NCBI GenBank assembly: GCA_009761415.1
Contig: QUOL01000005.1
Location: 1,736,001-1,800,000 of the forward strand
Source of the DNA: Sarcomyxa edulis
Lineage: Eukaryota; Basidiomycota; Agaricomycetes; Agaricales; Mycenaceae
Length of the DNA stretch: 64,000 nt
Direction of reading: 5' to 3'
In this document: positions 35,560-48,147 of the stretch, one piece after another
How the letters are laid out: each line of letters starts with the position of its first letter
How positions within the stretch are numbered: position 1 is the stretch's first letter
Made by a program: the position numbers and the translations under genes
The notes under the pieces: model-generated
The model's database searches: none
Told to the model about the DNA's origin: nothing
The model's input: only the letters and a program-made list of their open reading frames with translations

Positions 35560-36113
35560 ATTACTGCCGCGGAAGTAAATTTTGAGCGAAAGATTAAAAA
35601 AAGAGACGGAGGCAAAAACATTATCCCTAGTGAAGCGTCGAAACTCTGCCTTATGAGCCATGCTGCAGCATGTGAACGGGTCTGGAGTTCGGTTCTCTAT
35701 CGTCAGATAACATTTCCATTAAGCCATTTTGGCCATGTCAAAGTTGTAGTTGTCCAGGTTGTACCCTGTCAATTGGCGATGTAATTTGGTCTTTTAGAGA
35801 CTCGCTGAATATACGAATAGATAATATATTTATTTTTGTGAATTTGTGAGATGCATGATTGCAGTAAGCTGTATGCAGATCAGCTCAAAAGACCAAATTG
35901 CATCGCAAGGCGACAGGCTACAATCTGGACAACTACAACTTTGACATGGCCAAAATGGCTTAATGGAAATGTTATCTGACGATAGAGAACCGAACTCCAG
36001 ACCCGTTCACATGCTGCAGCATGGCTCATAAGGCAGAGTTTCGACGCTTCACTAGGGATAATGTTTTTGCCTCCGTTTTTTTTATCTTCGAGATTTACTT
36101 CCGTGGCAGTAAT
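35560..36113. repeat. Inverted-repeat (foldback/MITE-like) element
   Basis: Two arms of about 240 bases (35560-35799 and 35884-36113) are reverse complements, separated by an 84-base AT-rich spacer. A core of 152 bases (35606-35757 against 35925-36076) is identical without a gap. The outer ends read ATTACTGCC...GGCAGTAAT. Both arms, read outwards-in, can encode the same peptide, SEASKLCLMSHAAACERVWS then SVLYRQITFPLSHFGHVKVV, open for 90 codons in the right arm. This resembles the N-terminal part of agaricomycete F-box/LRR proteins (weak, from memory). No clear target-site duplication was found. It sits between the M35 gene and the VPS15 3' end. It could be a foldback element or an inverted duplication of a gene fragment. 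Confidence 0.85.
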
Positions 36114-36246
36114 TCCATTGTAGCCATTACGCCGCTCTTTGTCGAGCAACACGAGTAGCTATAGCTACAAACTGACACAATTCAGACGTGGGTATCATAC
36201 AAGTTCGGAACACGAGATAAAGTACACATTATACATCCATGTTGAT

Positions 36247-39200
36247 CTACTGGTCTTTAACATCTATTCTCCAGACTTTTATGACACCGGATCTGTCTCC
36301 GCTGACAATCCCGCCCTTGAACGGCGAGTCAATGCACGCCAATGCTGTAATAACATCTTGGTGAGATTTCAAAAGGTTTTGTTGGTTGTGAGTTATCAAT
36401 GACATCCTCTGGGGAGGACGGTTGGCCTGTGTGCTATTGCTACCCGAGGGATTTGCCCAAGTCTCGACATGAGTTGACGTGACGCCTTTCGTAATGGTGC
36501 TACGTTGCGAAAGTCAGTTGCGTCCTGCCTATCGGAAGACACATAGACATACCTGAACGAAGGCTTGTCGGACTCTGATTCCAGACCGCTGAGCACCACA
36601 GTACGTTCTAGTCTCCCCAGATCCCACAAGCGAAGTCTTCGATCTTCAGAACCGGTGACCATGAACCCCCCGGCACGAGCTGAAGCCCGAGAAGTATTAG
36701 GATTGCTAAGATCACCCTCACCGATATCTATATTTGACCTGTGGACCAAAGAATGGCCACCAAAATCAAGTCCAGCTACCAGAGCACGAACATCGGGTGA
36801 GGGAGAAGATAATGGTAGAGCCTGGCTTTCTTTGTTATGTCGCATCCTCTTTTTCTCCGAAAGATCACCTGATTCAGCCTGCCGTGAGCGAACAAGCCCA
36901 GCAATGGCGGCTGCGGGACTAGTATCAGCATCCACTCCTGCGATCTCCTGTGGCTCTTCGGCTGGAGATCCGGGTCCTGCCCGACTGACAAAGGTTTCAA
37001 CAAGCGCAGATCTTTCTATATCCCATACTTCGACAAGATTCGTTTGGGTAGTGGTGGCCGTAGTCGTGGTCGTGGTCGTGCGTTTGCTTGCGTCCATCGT
37101 GACCATTACCCATTTTCCACGTCCTTTAGAGGGGTGAACGACACATTGGTGTATTCGTACCGATTTCCCAGTAGATGCGACGCCGACATGCCAACTTTTG
37201 AGCAACAATCCAAAACGGCGATCCCATAACGTCAAAACACCTGTGGAAGTTCCGACCACTATCCAGGAACGTTTACGGTCAATGCATAGACACGTGATAG
37301 GTCCGTAATGCGGTGGATTCTCCATCGTCTGTAGAACACGCATTGTTCGCAGATCCAGAATAGTGATGGCTGAATGTGTCGTAGCGTATACCAGATTGGA
37401 GAAAGCATCTGCGTTTTTTTTGGCCAAGCATACAGTCAGATCCCGCGAGTCTCAAGGTTCGTAACGAATCAGAATCACTCGCCTGTATTGAAATGGGACA
37501 TGCAAGTGATATACTCACCGATGTGAGACACCTGATGCTCCCGAATAACCTGGAGTCTGTTATACTTGGGAAGAGCTCCACTCTGAGTGGTATGAACCCT
37601 AACAACGTGCAGGCTACCATCATCTGCAGCGCTCGCAAAGCAATGAACACCTTCCAATATACAAACACATTTGACTCGAGCGTGATGTTGGCCATACGTG
37701 TGGCGGGGCTTGCTAGTGACATTCCGTTCCAGCCGCGCCGTGTCCCACACCTTGACTGTCTTATCATCCGAAGCAGTCACAAAGAACATATGATCAGGAG
37801 CCACGGCGATACCAGTTATGGAATCGGAATGTGAGGTAAGATGCGCAACTAATGTAGCTTCCGTGCGTTTGGCACTTCCATCGCGCGATCCAAAGCTCTG
37901 TCGGACTGCATTCCGTCGTCGGACAGGTCCCTCGTGAGCTTTTGGACCGAAATCGTTCTGTAGCTCTCGATCATTGTCCAAGTAGAGGTTTTCTAGCATA
38001 TTACTGATCCCGGGTTCTTGACCATCTAAGACAGGAAATGACAGAATAAAACATGGGACGAAAGCTCAGAGGATAGAAACATGGAAAGTACGTACCATAA
38101 GTGGATATAGGCAATATCGACGGTAGTCGTTGCCGTGGAGTACCACGGATAGTCCCCGACATAGAGACAGGAGAAGACCGTCCTGACGGCTCGGGCGACC
38201 CTTCTGGCCAAAGTTTCGAATGTGCCTCAAGAAGACCGATGGCATTTGTTCTCGATGAACCGATGGCAGGTGCCGCCTTTTGTCCATCTGTACTTCCAAT
38301 TTGCAGGCGGTGTGTAGGCTTGAGAGCCACTGAGTTCGCGGTCGATACAACTGATTCGGTCGGGCTATTGGAGCGTTCGGTAGTTACAGCGATACTAAGT
38401 GGTGAAGAAGCCGTTGCAACTGGATTAGGGGATAAAGAACTTCGAGGGGAATGCACGACGCTCAGAGACGATGCGGAACCATTGATGGTCGCGAGCCGAC
38501 GACGAAGGTCCTCAAAAGGTGCGCCCGTGACACTGCCATGATCAGCGCTGGACATTCGGCTCACTGGACTAAGGATACGTCCAGACATATCAAATGTTGA
38601 TCTTCGCACATGGTATGAATTTGCGCGGGACGGTCGCGGCGCAGGATCTGTTCCACGAGATTTCAGGAAAACAGTCTGCGGAACAACACCTAATTTTGGG
38701 AGCTCAACATCCCCGATAGTCTTTAGATTCTTATCAGCCTCAGGCTCAAGACTCGGACGTGAAGCGAAACTAGCCAAAAATTTTAGTGATTCAGGTATTG
38801 TATATCTGACGGTTGCCACACACCTGGATATTGCGTTTGCAAGCTTTAGAATATAATCCCGCATCGCGAGCAGCTTGGTTTCCTCGCTTGGCGTCATTCC
38901 AAGTTGTTGTAACTTCGTTAGTTGTGCTTCGTCTCTGAAAAAGTTGTCAGTGAACTTCATAATCTTAGTACATCATTACCACTCACTCGTCAGATTTGTT
39001 GCGAGCAATGGAACTGCCGGACTTTCGGACAGAAACTACGCTTTCACGAGGAGATTCGATTTTCGACGCAGTGCGACGGTGTCCTCTCCAGAAGCTAGTC
39101 TTGTCGGGTTTCTTAGCCCATTCCACCGCAGCATCGAAGACCTGTCTTGAGAGCTAAATGACGGTATGTGAGTTTAACATGCAGATTGTGTTGCAAACAT

Positions 39201-42145
39201 AAAAACCATAAGCGAACCGGGGGCTTCATTGCAGCTAACAGACTCTGTTCATCAATCATAGCCACATCCGATTTCAAAAAATGACGCAGAGATGGATACA
39301 GGATACACCAAACATCAGTCAAGGGGAGATGTTTCGCAGCCGATGCGATGAAAGCTGCGGCACCTGTGAATAGAAAACGACAGCTGATTGAGGCTTTCTC
39401 TCTTCCTCTTTTTGTTCCAGAGAAGGTATTACTCACCTTGTCGTATCCAGGTATTGGGATGATACAAGAAGCCCAAGGTAGCGCTCATCAACTCCCAGAT
39501 GCGCATCTTTTGGAACAGGCCTAGCTCGCACAAACTGGTGAGAGCAGCAAGTACTTTGGCGACCACGCTCTCTTCTACATCTAGAAACAACACTAGAAGT
39601 CAGTCACCGTATACACCTCGAACTCAATCTGCACATACCAGATAAAGCCTGGATCATGAGCGGTAGAATATACTCTTCTAAACTCCTTCCTCCAGCACAT
39701 GCAGCAACGTCGACTATGCTTTCGAAAAAAGCGTACCGCAATGACCAATCTCGGTCGTTCAGATATGTGATCATATGGCTCAGCAGGACGTCGTTCGTCT
39801 TCTGTCGACCGAGGAATATGCACAGAGACGAAATATTGTGTAAGACAGCTCGTTTGACGACACTCGACGAATCCATGAGGAGCGCTGACAGGTGTTCTTG
39901 AATGCTAATCTGAAGATCTTGCATGCTCGCGTCATACGAAACCTGTACGTCGAAGATATAAGATTCAACAAAAGACATGCAGAGAGGGTTCTCGAACCTC
40001 AAAATGCGCTTGATCATGAACTTGCGCATCCGCCGTAGGGATCTTGAAGGTCCCATGTGCCTTGAGGGCCTGTCCCATCTCCAGATATCGGACGGCCGTG
40101 TCTGCGAGCTGCACGATACATTGGGCGTATATACATCGAACGGATACTTCAGGGTCTTGTACGAGGTACTTCATATTTGGGACGATATATTCTGGGAAAA
40201 TCGATGCGTTGGAGGGAGTTATGACCGTCACCAGCGTCAGCTGAAAAGGCATGTCACCGGGAGTGTACTATTCGAGAGGAAGTAGACGTACATACCACCT
40301 GCATCAACGTCCTGAGAGCGGCTCCCCTGACTATGGCTGCGTCGTCGTGTAGTAGATCTACAATATAGGGAACCATGCGGTCTAATTTGGCCTCGTCTGT
40401 GAGGTGCGGTGAGAGTGCTAGAAAGACGTCGAGCGCGCGGACTTTGGAGGAAGGGAGAGAACAGTTTCGGATGTTTGAGGTTACAAGAGCTAGGATGATC
40501 AAAGCAGGACCATCTGAAAGGAATAGACGGATATTCAAAATATAGACGCGTCTGGAACTGAGGAACCGTACCTTCAGATGCAGCACGTGGGCCTGTAGTC
40601 TGTAGCTTCGAGTCTCTATTCGGGATGTGCAGTTCAACAGGAAGGATGTCTTGATATGGTTGTGAATTTGAAGACGATGCAGCATAATCCACTTTTACGT
40701 CTAGAGTTGTGACGGTCTCGTCAAGACCGTCGGGAATAAGATATGGTTCAACGCTCTCATAATCCCCCCATATCCGTTGCATTCTATGATCCGAATCACT
40801 TGGTAGAGAGGACTCTGGAGGATCCGTCGGTGACTGAAGTGTTCCTGGGGCAGTGGACGGAGGTCGACTTGATGTTACTGGGGAGAATGTGGATGGATTT
40901 GACGGAACGGAAAAAGGTGAAGGTGAGGTTGTGGGAATGTCGTTGATGGATGAGACATAATTGTGAAGAAATGAATAGAAGCATTCTGGGAAGACTGTTC
41001 CTCTGGAGGTGTGTAGCAATGTATCGAAAGTCGGTCGTGCGGATGGTTCGAGGTCGATCATTTGTTTGATCATGTTCTGCGACCGGTTCAGTAAGATATA
41101 CAGTCTCTCTTGGTGATTAAGGAAGATTTATGCACCTGGACCCCTTGGTCGTCGATTGCACCCAAGCTACCCTCGACGCCAAACTCGCCCTCCCTGTACT
41201 TGAACAACTGGCTGAGCGTGAACAAAGGTGCGCCCTCGAGGAACAGTTCAGCAATGACGCATCCTGCACTAAAACAATCCATAGCTTCGGTCACTTTACC
41301 ATCTCTCCTCCCAGGACCATCTGCCTCGTCTAGCTTTGCTTTCTTCGCGCTGATTTCGGGATTATTGGCAGCTGTATAGAATCTCTCGGGAGCGACGTAG
41401 CATGTCCGCCTTCCAGATGTGTCAAAGAAGTAGGAGAAATCCGAAGGGTCGTCCAAGGGTAGATATGTGGGTTTGTATGATGCGAAATCGGAGAGGTAGA
41501 CCCAATTCCAAGAAGTTACGAGGATATTCTCGGATTTGATATCTCCATGGGATATCTTGCGATTGCGAGCATCGCGTAAAGCTGTCAGGAGTTGGAAGGC
41601 GATCCACTTTTTCTCGATTGCGGTAAGGAAAGGGCGAGTGCTGCGCGCCTCGTAAGACTCGTAGAAGACGACCACGAGATGCTTGACCACACACCTAATT
41701 CGATCGTAAAGATTACTAGCTATCCATTGGCGAATGATGTATCCAGCTTTATCAGATTCAACAAATGTCTGATAGTTGTAGACATTTGCAATGTCGACCA
41801 GTGACTCTCGTTCCACTACACAGGGGGTCCATTATAGTGTATCGGACGTATACAGGTTGATACTCACCTTTCAGCCTCCGGTGATAGTTCCTCAACGTCA
41901 GACCTGGATCCGACTTTATGAATATCTTGACCACAACATATCCGTTACGGTGCCTGCATTTGACGGTTTTGAGAAACCGCGCTGAACCAAGACTAGTTGA
42001 ATGAGACGATCGTAAGTTATTGACATACACGGGACCGGACTGCTCACCTCTTTTCGTATATGATATCTGCTCCTAGTTCCGCTACAAAGGAGTCTAGTGC
42101 ACCTGTCGTACGCGTTAACGTTGAACCTGACTGTGAGTTCCCCAT
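36247..42145 (-). CDS. VPS15: Vps15/p150, regulatory subunit of class III PI3-kinase
   Basis: Vps15 anchors and activates Vps34 for autophagy and vacuolar sorting. The N-terminus MGNSQSGS has a Gly2 for myristoylation. The kinase-like domain (about 42145-41090) shows GYVVVKIFIK (Lys), ISHGDIKSENILVTSWNWVY and LSDFASYKPTYLP, then RTCYVAPERF, with HGD for HRD and DFA for DFG as is usual in Vps15. HEAT repeats follow (about 40900-38900; for example EAKLDRMVPYIVDLLHDDAA). C-terminal WD40 blades include SHSDSITGIAVAPDHMFFVT, DDKTVKVWD, NLVEVWDIERSAL, VTGSEDRRLRLWDLGRLERT and HQDVITALACIDSPFKGG. The end is SGVIKVWRIDVKDQ, stop TAG 36247-36249. Many introns, about 1,650 residues. The 3' end lies 134 bases from the inverted-repeat element. 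Confidence 0.94.
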
Positions 42146-42381
42146 CCGTGGTGTCTTTCCGCTGTTAGTCCTGGCTTGATAGGGGACTATCCCGGGTATA
42201 TGATTTGATGGAGAATATGGGATATATTAGTAGATTGTACAGAGCAGAATGATAGAAAAGAGGAATGGCCGACTGCGAGGAGCCTGGCGGTGATCGCAAG
42301 CCTGCCTAATTTGGCGGGAACGATGTTGGCCCTGTTGTCCAGGACCCTCCGAGATCGAGCAGCCTCTTCCTCCCATCTTCC

Positions 42382-43307
42382 ATGTCCTCTTCATCAGAAA
42401 TTCACATTCGCGACACATCAGATTCATCGGGCTCATCGCCCACACCTAGAGTAAAGACAGTACCGACGATATCTGGGGTCGTATTTTCATACTCATTAAG
42501 CGACGACGGGACAGACGAGAATCTATTGATCCTGCTACATGGCCTTGGTGCGTGGTTCTCATCTATGAGTGTCTTAGTCTCATCTACTTCCAGGAGACTC
42601 GCATTTTCCATTCTTAAGACTCGGTAGACAGCTGAAACTTCCACAAACCGCTACGCTTTCTCTGCGGGCGCCAGAACAGTAAGCAGACAACCCTTAAGCT
42701 CTCCCAACGTGTCCTCACAGCAATCAGAGTCCCTTTCCTCTACAAACCAGCTTATCAGTGGTATACTTCGTTCACACCTCTGGGCGAGCTCGTCACCCAG
42801 CCAGACCCTACTCCTGCCTTGCAGTATCTTTCAAAGCTGATAGACCACCTCGTCAAAGACTGTGGATGGCCGTCAGATAAGATTCATTTTCTGGGTTTTG
42901 CTCAAGGAGGTAGCGTTGCTGCTGAATTCGGCATGACATGGTGGAAACGTCAGCTCGAGCTCATGCGTCAAGACCCGACGCGACGATCTACTGCCTTGGG
43001 ATCAATAATAACGATATCCGGTCCTCTATTATCATATCCAACTGTTTCCACTCTCAACCCTACACCCATTCTTGTCGTCCACCGTCCTCCGCCAGCAGAA
43101 TCTGCTCTTCCAAAAACTGCTCTAACTGCATTTAAGAAAGCTTATAGCTCCGTGACCGAGGTTACAATGCATGGCAAGAAAGATGGCATGCCGTCGTCGA
43201 AAGAGGAATGGGAGCCTATCATGCGATTTTGGAGCGAGCAACTTGCGAGGAGGAAGGTAGAAGGACTCTACGAGGTCATGAGCAGTGGACTCGCTACTTC
43301 CGTTTGA
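42382..43307 (+). CDS. Acyl-protein-thioesterase/carboxylesterase-like protein, probably inactive
   Basis: The fold is that of phospholipase/carboxylesterase (APT) proteins: LLILLHGLGDSHFPFLRLGR across an intron, then QLKLPQTATLSLRAPEQ, KPAYQWYTSFTPLGELVTQP, KLIDHLVKDCGWPSDKIHFL, GFAQGGSVAAEFGMTWW and GSIITISGPLLSYPT. The nucleophile elbow is GFAQGG: Ala stands where APTs have Ser in GFSQGG. The Asp-bearing HGxxD segment is also degenerate (VVHRPPPAESALP), so the triad seems lost. The reading frame is intact over about 270 residues with two introns (about 42551-42596 and 42679-42721), which argues for a retained non-catalytic role rather than a pseudogene. The N-terminus is Ser/Thr-rich. It is divergent from VPS15 with only about 240 bases between. 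Confidence 0.8.
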
Positions 43308-43676
43308 ATTTGTATGTATATCTATACTGGCCTAGGTAGATTGTTTCCCCAAACTCTCGCTACCAGGTCTGAAACAAACGGTCATCATCATATCTTATAT
43401 TTAGTCTCTGTTGCTCTACGAAGCCAAGTGATACATTGATGTCGGCTTCCAACACGGGCCGCTGAACACCAGAAGCACAGAGGTACTTCTATTCGACTAT
43501 GTACCCTTCTGTCTGTCTGGCAAGCTCCGAAGAAAGGAAGGAGAGGGCTTATCGATGATCTCGCACCTCGTCTCTCAACCAACCTTCTAGGTATCTCCTT
43601 TCCAACTTGTATCCCACATAAGAACGTCTGACTGATCTTGATTGTAGCCTCTACACTGAAGGCGTGCATAATTCTC
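43308..43676. other. Intergenic region upstream of the GH20 gene
   Basis: About 370 bases containing the 3' UTR of the thioesterase-like gene and the promoter of the hexosaminidase gene. No coding feature or repeat was recognised. Confidence 0.4.
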
Positions 43677-45934
43677 ATGCATCTATCACGATATGCCGCT
43701 GTCTTTCTCGTCCCATGGATTCAAGCAGGTAATATTGAACATCATAGTTGCAACGTTTTGAGCTAGACGCCATTATTCAGGCTCTGCCAGATTACTCGGC
43801 GTTCCAACCATGCCATTTACCATTTCATCTCCTGCCACACAGTATCACTTCACGCAAATCGCCGAAATTATCGTTGACTCGCGATACCGTGACTCTGTTG
43901 ACACGGACGGTCAAACTCTGATTCCACCCACTCTTCAGAGTTTTGCTACCACTTTCGGCGCTGATCTAGCGTCTTCCTTAGGCCTGCATATTCCCGTGCA
44001 TTTAGGGACTAAAGCCACTAAGAACTCCATATTTCTGACTCTAGTCTCCAGATCGAGAAAGACTGATTTCAAAGATGCTGCCGGACGTCCTTCCTCTGAG
44101 GGGTATACTCTCGATGTAACAAAAGAGGGTGTCATCTTGACTGGAGCCAGTCCCCTCGGCGTCTGGTGGGGAACTCGCACTATTTTACAACAAGCTGTTC
44201 TCGGAAACCTTAGTATTCCAGTAGGCTCTGGAACAGATGCTCCCGGTTGGGGGATCCGTGGTGTCATGGTTCGTGGCTCATATGCATCTGTGAATAATCC
44301 AAACCGCTCACCCTCATTCGAAGTTGGATGTGGGTCGACATTATTACCCGCCCAGTTTCTTGATCGAGATGTGTTCCTATCTATCCTTTTTCAAACAAAA
44401 TACCTTTCACCTCCATCTCAGCGACAACCTCGCCAACAATGTTAATATCTACACTCGAGAACGATCCCTGGAGCTCTACTCTGCCTTCCGTCCCAACTCT
44501 GACGATCCTGCCGTATCTGGTCTTTCTCACCGCGCCAACGAATCTTACTATAGAAACGACCTCGATGAAGTTCAACAAAGATGTGCCAATCGAGGTGTCA
44601 CCATCATCCCGGAACTCGAGGCTCCCGGTCATGCTTTGGTCATCACGCAGTGGAAACCCGAGCTTGGGCTTTCTTCCGATCTCAGTCTTCTCAATATCAG
44701 CTATCCCGAGACAATTCCTACCATGCAACTTATATGGTCCACCTTCTTGCCGTGGTTTCATTCAAAAACTGTCCATATCGGCGCGGATGAATACTCCAGC
44801 GAATTCATCGCAGATTATACTACTTTCGTGAATGATATGAATTCGTTCATACGTGACAGTTCATCGAAGGATATCCGTATATGGGGTACATTCCCTCCAT
44901 CCGTACTCCCTAATGTCACGAATGTCAACCAGAATGTCTCAATCCAACACTGGGAGTTCTTCGAAGCCAATCCTTATTTTGATTTCATTCAGCGTGGATA
45001 TAATGTACTCAATTCCGACGACGGATTCTACATCGTGGGCAAATTCTCATCATACCCTCAATTCCTCAATTCTACTCGTATATTTTTCGGAAATCCAGCT
45101 GGAGGAGCATACGCTCCCAACATTTTCGACACTTCTAATGCCATCAACAACCCTGCTCGTGATCATCCAGCTGTTCTCGGCCATATCGCAGCGCAGTGGA
45201 ATGATTACGGACCTAATGCTACGTCCGTGCTCGAAGCTTACTACTCGTGGCGAGATTTTCTCGCAGCTCTCGGGGATAAACAATGGGGTGGAGATATCAC
45301 TTTGGAGGAGTACGAAAGTATATTTGAGCCTCTCTTGGCCGCTGCACCAGCTCAGAATCTCGACCGTCGGGTTCCTTCCAAATCCAATGTCATCTTGAAC
45401 TACACGTTTTCTGGAACCAATCACGGCTCGACGGTCAAAGATACCTCCGGGAATGGGTACGATGGTACCTTGCATGGTTGCACATACGCAGATTCTATTC
45501 TTCGTCTTTCTGGTGGCTGCTATCTCGAGACACCACTTGGTAGCAAAGGAAGAAATTACACGCTATCCTTCTCCGTCAACCCGTCCTCTGCTCGTCCCGG
45601 GATATTATTTGATGGACCAGATTCTGCTCTACTGAGTGGTAACGGTACCATCACTAATGTCACTCTTCTCACGGGCGGTAATCCCTACATCCTAAACTAC
45701 TCTTTCCCTATCAACACTTGGACTGATGTTAGTCTGATTGGACGCGGTAACGCCACATTCTTGACTGTCCAGGACTCTGGCGGAGTCCCAAACACGATGC
45801 AGTTCATCACGAAATTGGGCATCAATGGCGAGGGTTTCGCGTGGGGGCCTATGGGTATCGAGGCGCCTCTATCTAGGATAGGTGAAGGGTTTGATGGTTT
45901 GATGAAAGAGATTGTGCTCCTAGGAAGCGCCTGA
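43677..45934 (+). CDS. Secreted GH20 beta-N-acetylhexosaminidase with C-terminal LamG-like domain
   Basis: Exon 1 encodes a signal peptide (MHLSRYAAVFLVPWIQAGS). A GH20b-like N-terminal domain follows (SSEGYTLDVTKEGVILTGAS and PLGVWWGTRTILQQ). The catalytic barrel starts with RGVMLDVGRHYYPPSFLIEM after an intron (about 44270-44320). It includes NTFHLHLSDN, NRGVTIIPELEAPGHALVIT and the acid pair KTVHIGADEYSSEF (Asp-Glu), plus SIQHWEF and YSWRDFLAALGDKQWGG. The last 190 residues (NVILNYTFSGTNHGSTVKDT, GCYLETPLGSKGRNYTLSFS) look like a concanavalin/LamG fold. Several N-x-S/T sites fit secretion. It should release GlcNAc from chitin oligomers or glycans. About 730 residues is long for GH20 because of the extra domain. 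Stop at 45932-45934. Confidence 0.92.
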
Positions 45935-46088
45935 CCCTTCATATGACGAAATGCTACTCTCTAAATCTTGCCGAGTATAAGTAGCCTGAAACTTGACAGA
46001 GAATAAATTAATTATAAGGAGATGCCAATACGCCCCTCGTAGTCATACTCATACTCGTACATGTACAATATGCATCTCAGAAACAAAA

Positions 46089-48147
46089 TCAGGTCAAGTC
46101 GATCGTCCGAGTCGAATTTAGCACCTCTTGCCGCTCATTTTTCCAAGGTCCTTCTTCAACCTCTTGCAAACTAGGTAATTCCATGACGGTATCAACCCAG
46201 GCCAGAGCCCATGCTCCGTTCCCAGTCTTCGTCCCACCCAAAACGGCTTTCTTGTCGTTCGAGTCAGGAAGTTGTTGCCAACGACTCCGTGTTGGCTGCG
46301 TATCGGCACGGTCTGTGGCAAATTTCAATGCATGCATGATCAATAATAAAGAAGAATGAAGCAACGTTGAAGACGCACAATGTACAATAGCCGTATGAGG
46401 CTCATAGACGCCCATAGGAAAATCATCCGTCTCAATCGATATTCGGACCTTTTTCCTTTTCGTCTCACCACCGTCCAATTCCTCCCCATGTCGTTTCAAA
46501 GTCTCCTCTTCTTGACCCTCATCATCCTCATCTCTTTCAACCGCGTTCTCTCGTGCACGTTCCTTTTCCTTTCCTTTCCCATTAACCATCTCACTCGCAG
46601 GTCCTTCATCCCATCCCACAGCTTTTAGATTGTCTCTTCTGATCTTCGCCCACTCCTCATCCGCCTCACCAACTCTCGTAGCAGCCATCCACATCCAATT
46701 CTCCTCATTCAACCCATCCCTGTTCAACATACTCTTCCTGACCGCGTTCAACGGCCCATCACTATACGGTCCCCACCCACTAGCTCCAAATATCGTCGTA
46801 GCACCACCCGCTCTGTATATCCCCATACTACCACTACCTGCCCCTCCTATCCCTTTGTCTTTGTTGTTGAGGGCTTTGGTCGCTGCTGCGAGAGCAGCGG
46901 CTTCGGAGGAGTAGAGTTGGGGATCGGGGAGTTCACCGACTGGATCGCCTGGCTTTAGACCACGGGCTATGATTTCTTCTCGGGCTTTGTCTTCGTAGTA
47001 GTCGTCGTCTACCCATTTACCATCTATGAACGAGGTCAGGGCTTTGCAAGCAAAGGAGGGGTAATGGGGACGCGCCTATGATCATCTTACTGCCATGTAA
47101 TTTGTATGCACTTCTTGTCGTGATCAGAGTGACACTACGTGTTCGTAGATGAGAACCTAGTTTCCCTTCGGCAATTAGGTAGTCTTTTTCGGGTTGTGTG
47201 GCATTGAGCTGAGATGGGAAAAATGTTAGTAGATGCACTATATTGCGACTGGAACGACGAACCTTGAGTGCAAGAAGATTACGTCGGAAGTAATACAGTG
47301 AATCACGGAACCCTGAGGTACGAGCTGCATCGATGGCAAGCATGTAGACTCGTTCGGGGTGACGGTTTGGTAGGACGAATGTATTAGCTTTGAAACGTCG
47401 ACCTACGAGACGGGTTAGGACGATTCATGGGAGAAAACAATGAAGAAACTCACCTCCCAATAGTCTTCCCTGCTTGTCGATTTTAGTGTCCCCCTTTGGG
47501 TCATCGTCTGTGATAAATTCGTCGTTCTCGATAATCCACACCTTCCCTTGGATCTTCCTGAATGGTTTCCCTCCTCCCAGTGGCGGTTCCTTTTCTTTCT
47601 TTTGAGTCTCTCCTCCTTCAATTTCATCTCCTTCTACGCCTTCCTCACCTCCTGGTTCTAGACTTCCGTCGCCTTCGCCTTCGCCACCCTCCTCATCGCC
47701 TCTCTTCGGTAATCGAATTGTCAACGAACCGGCACCACGCCCTCGTCCTCTTCCTCGTCCTCTCCCCCTACCTCTCGCCCTAGGTGTTCCAGTCCCAGCA
47801 CCCAAAGCAGCACCCCTTCCCCTCCCTCGTGGCCGTCCTCTTGCTCTAGGAGCACTACTCCCAGCTCTAGAATCCACGCCTCCATCCTCCATTTTCACAT
47901 CCTCGCCACCTTCACCGTCTACACCAACTGGTTCTCCAATACCAGATTCCGTTGCATCGTCGTCCACATCTCCATTTCCATTGCCATTTTCGTCTGCATC
48001 CCGTCGTAAAGCGTCGTGATCTGGTGTTTGTACACGAGAAGAAGAGGGACCTGCGATGGTACTAGAGCCGTGGCGACCTCCGGGTATGACAGTTGGACCT
48101 GCTATCAACCGAGGTTTGATGATAATTTTTGTACCTGAAGGTTTCAT
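46089..48147 (-). CDS. RSC chromatin-remodelling complex subunit Rsc7/Swp82-type (Npl6)
   Basis: A nuclear remodeller subunit. The start MKPSGTKIIIKPRLIAGP leads into an acidic stretch and RG-rich tracts (RARGRGRGRGRGRGRGAG, then SLTIRLPKRGDEEGG), which may bind nucleic acid. The conserved Rsc7 core follows: KVWIIENDEFITDDDPKGDT, KIDKQGRLLGG, RFKANTFVLPNRHPERVYML, AIDAARTSGFRDSLYYFRRN and SHLRTRSVTLITTRSAYKLH, which match the GRRF...YMLATE.AR..G(F/Y)RDS signature. The C-terminal half includes TTIFGASGWGPYSDG and WAKIRRDNLKAVGW. The frame is open upstream to 48423 and carries an 18-base tandem repeat (VALNIT twice), so a longer N-terminus is possible. Stop TGA 46089-46091. eL41 lies just upstream on the same strand. 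Confidence 0.85.

Noticed and set aside
36565..37137. 190-codon plus-strand frame
   Set aside because: Antisense of the VPS15 WD40 region, which carries the real family motifs.
46380..46914. Plus-strand hydrophobic frames that look like membrane proteins
   Set aside because: They are antisense to the acidic, Glu/Lys-rich part of the RSC7-type gene; Glu/Lys codons read backwards give Phe/Leu/Ser.
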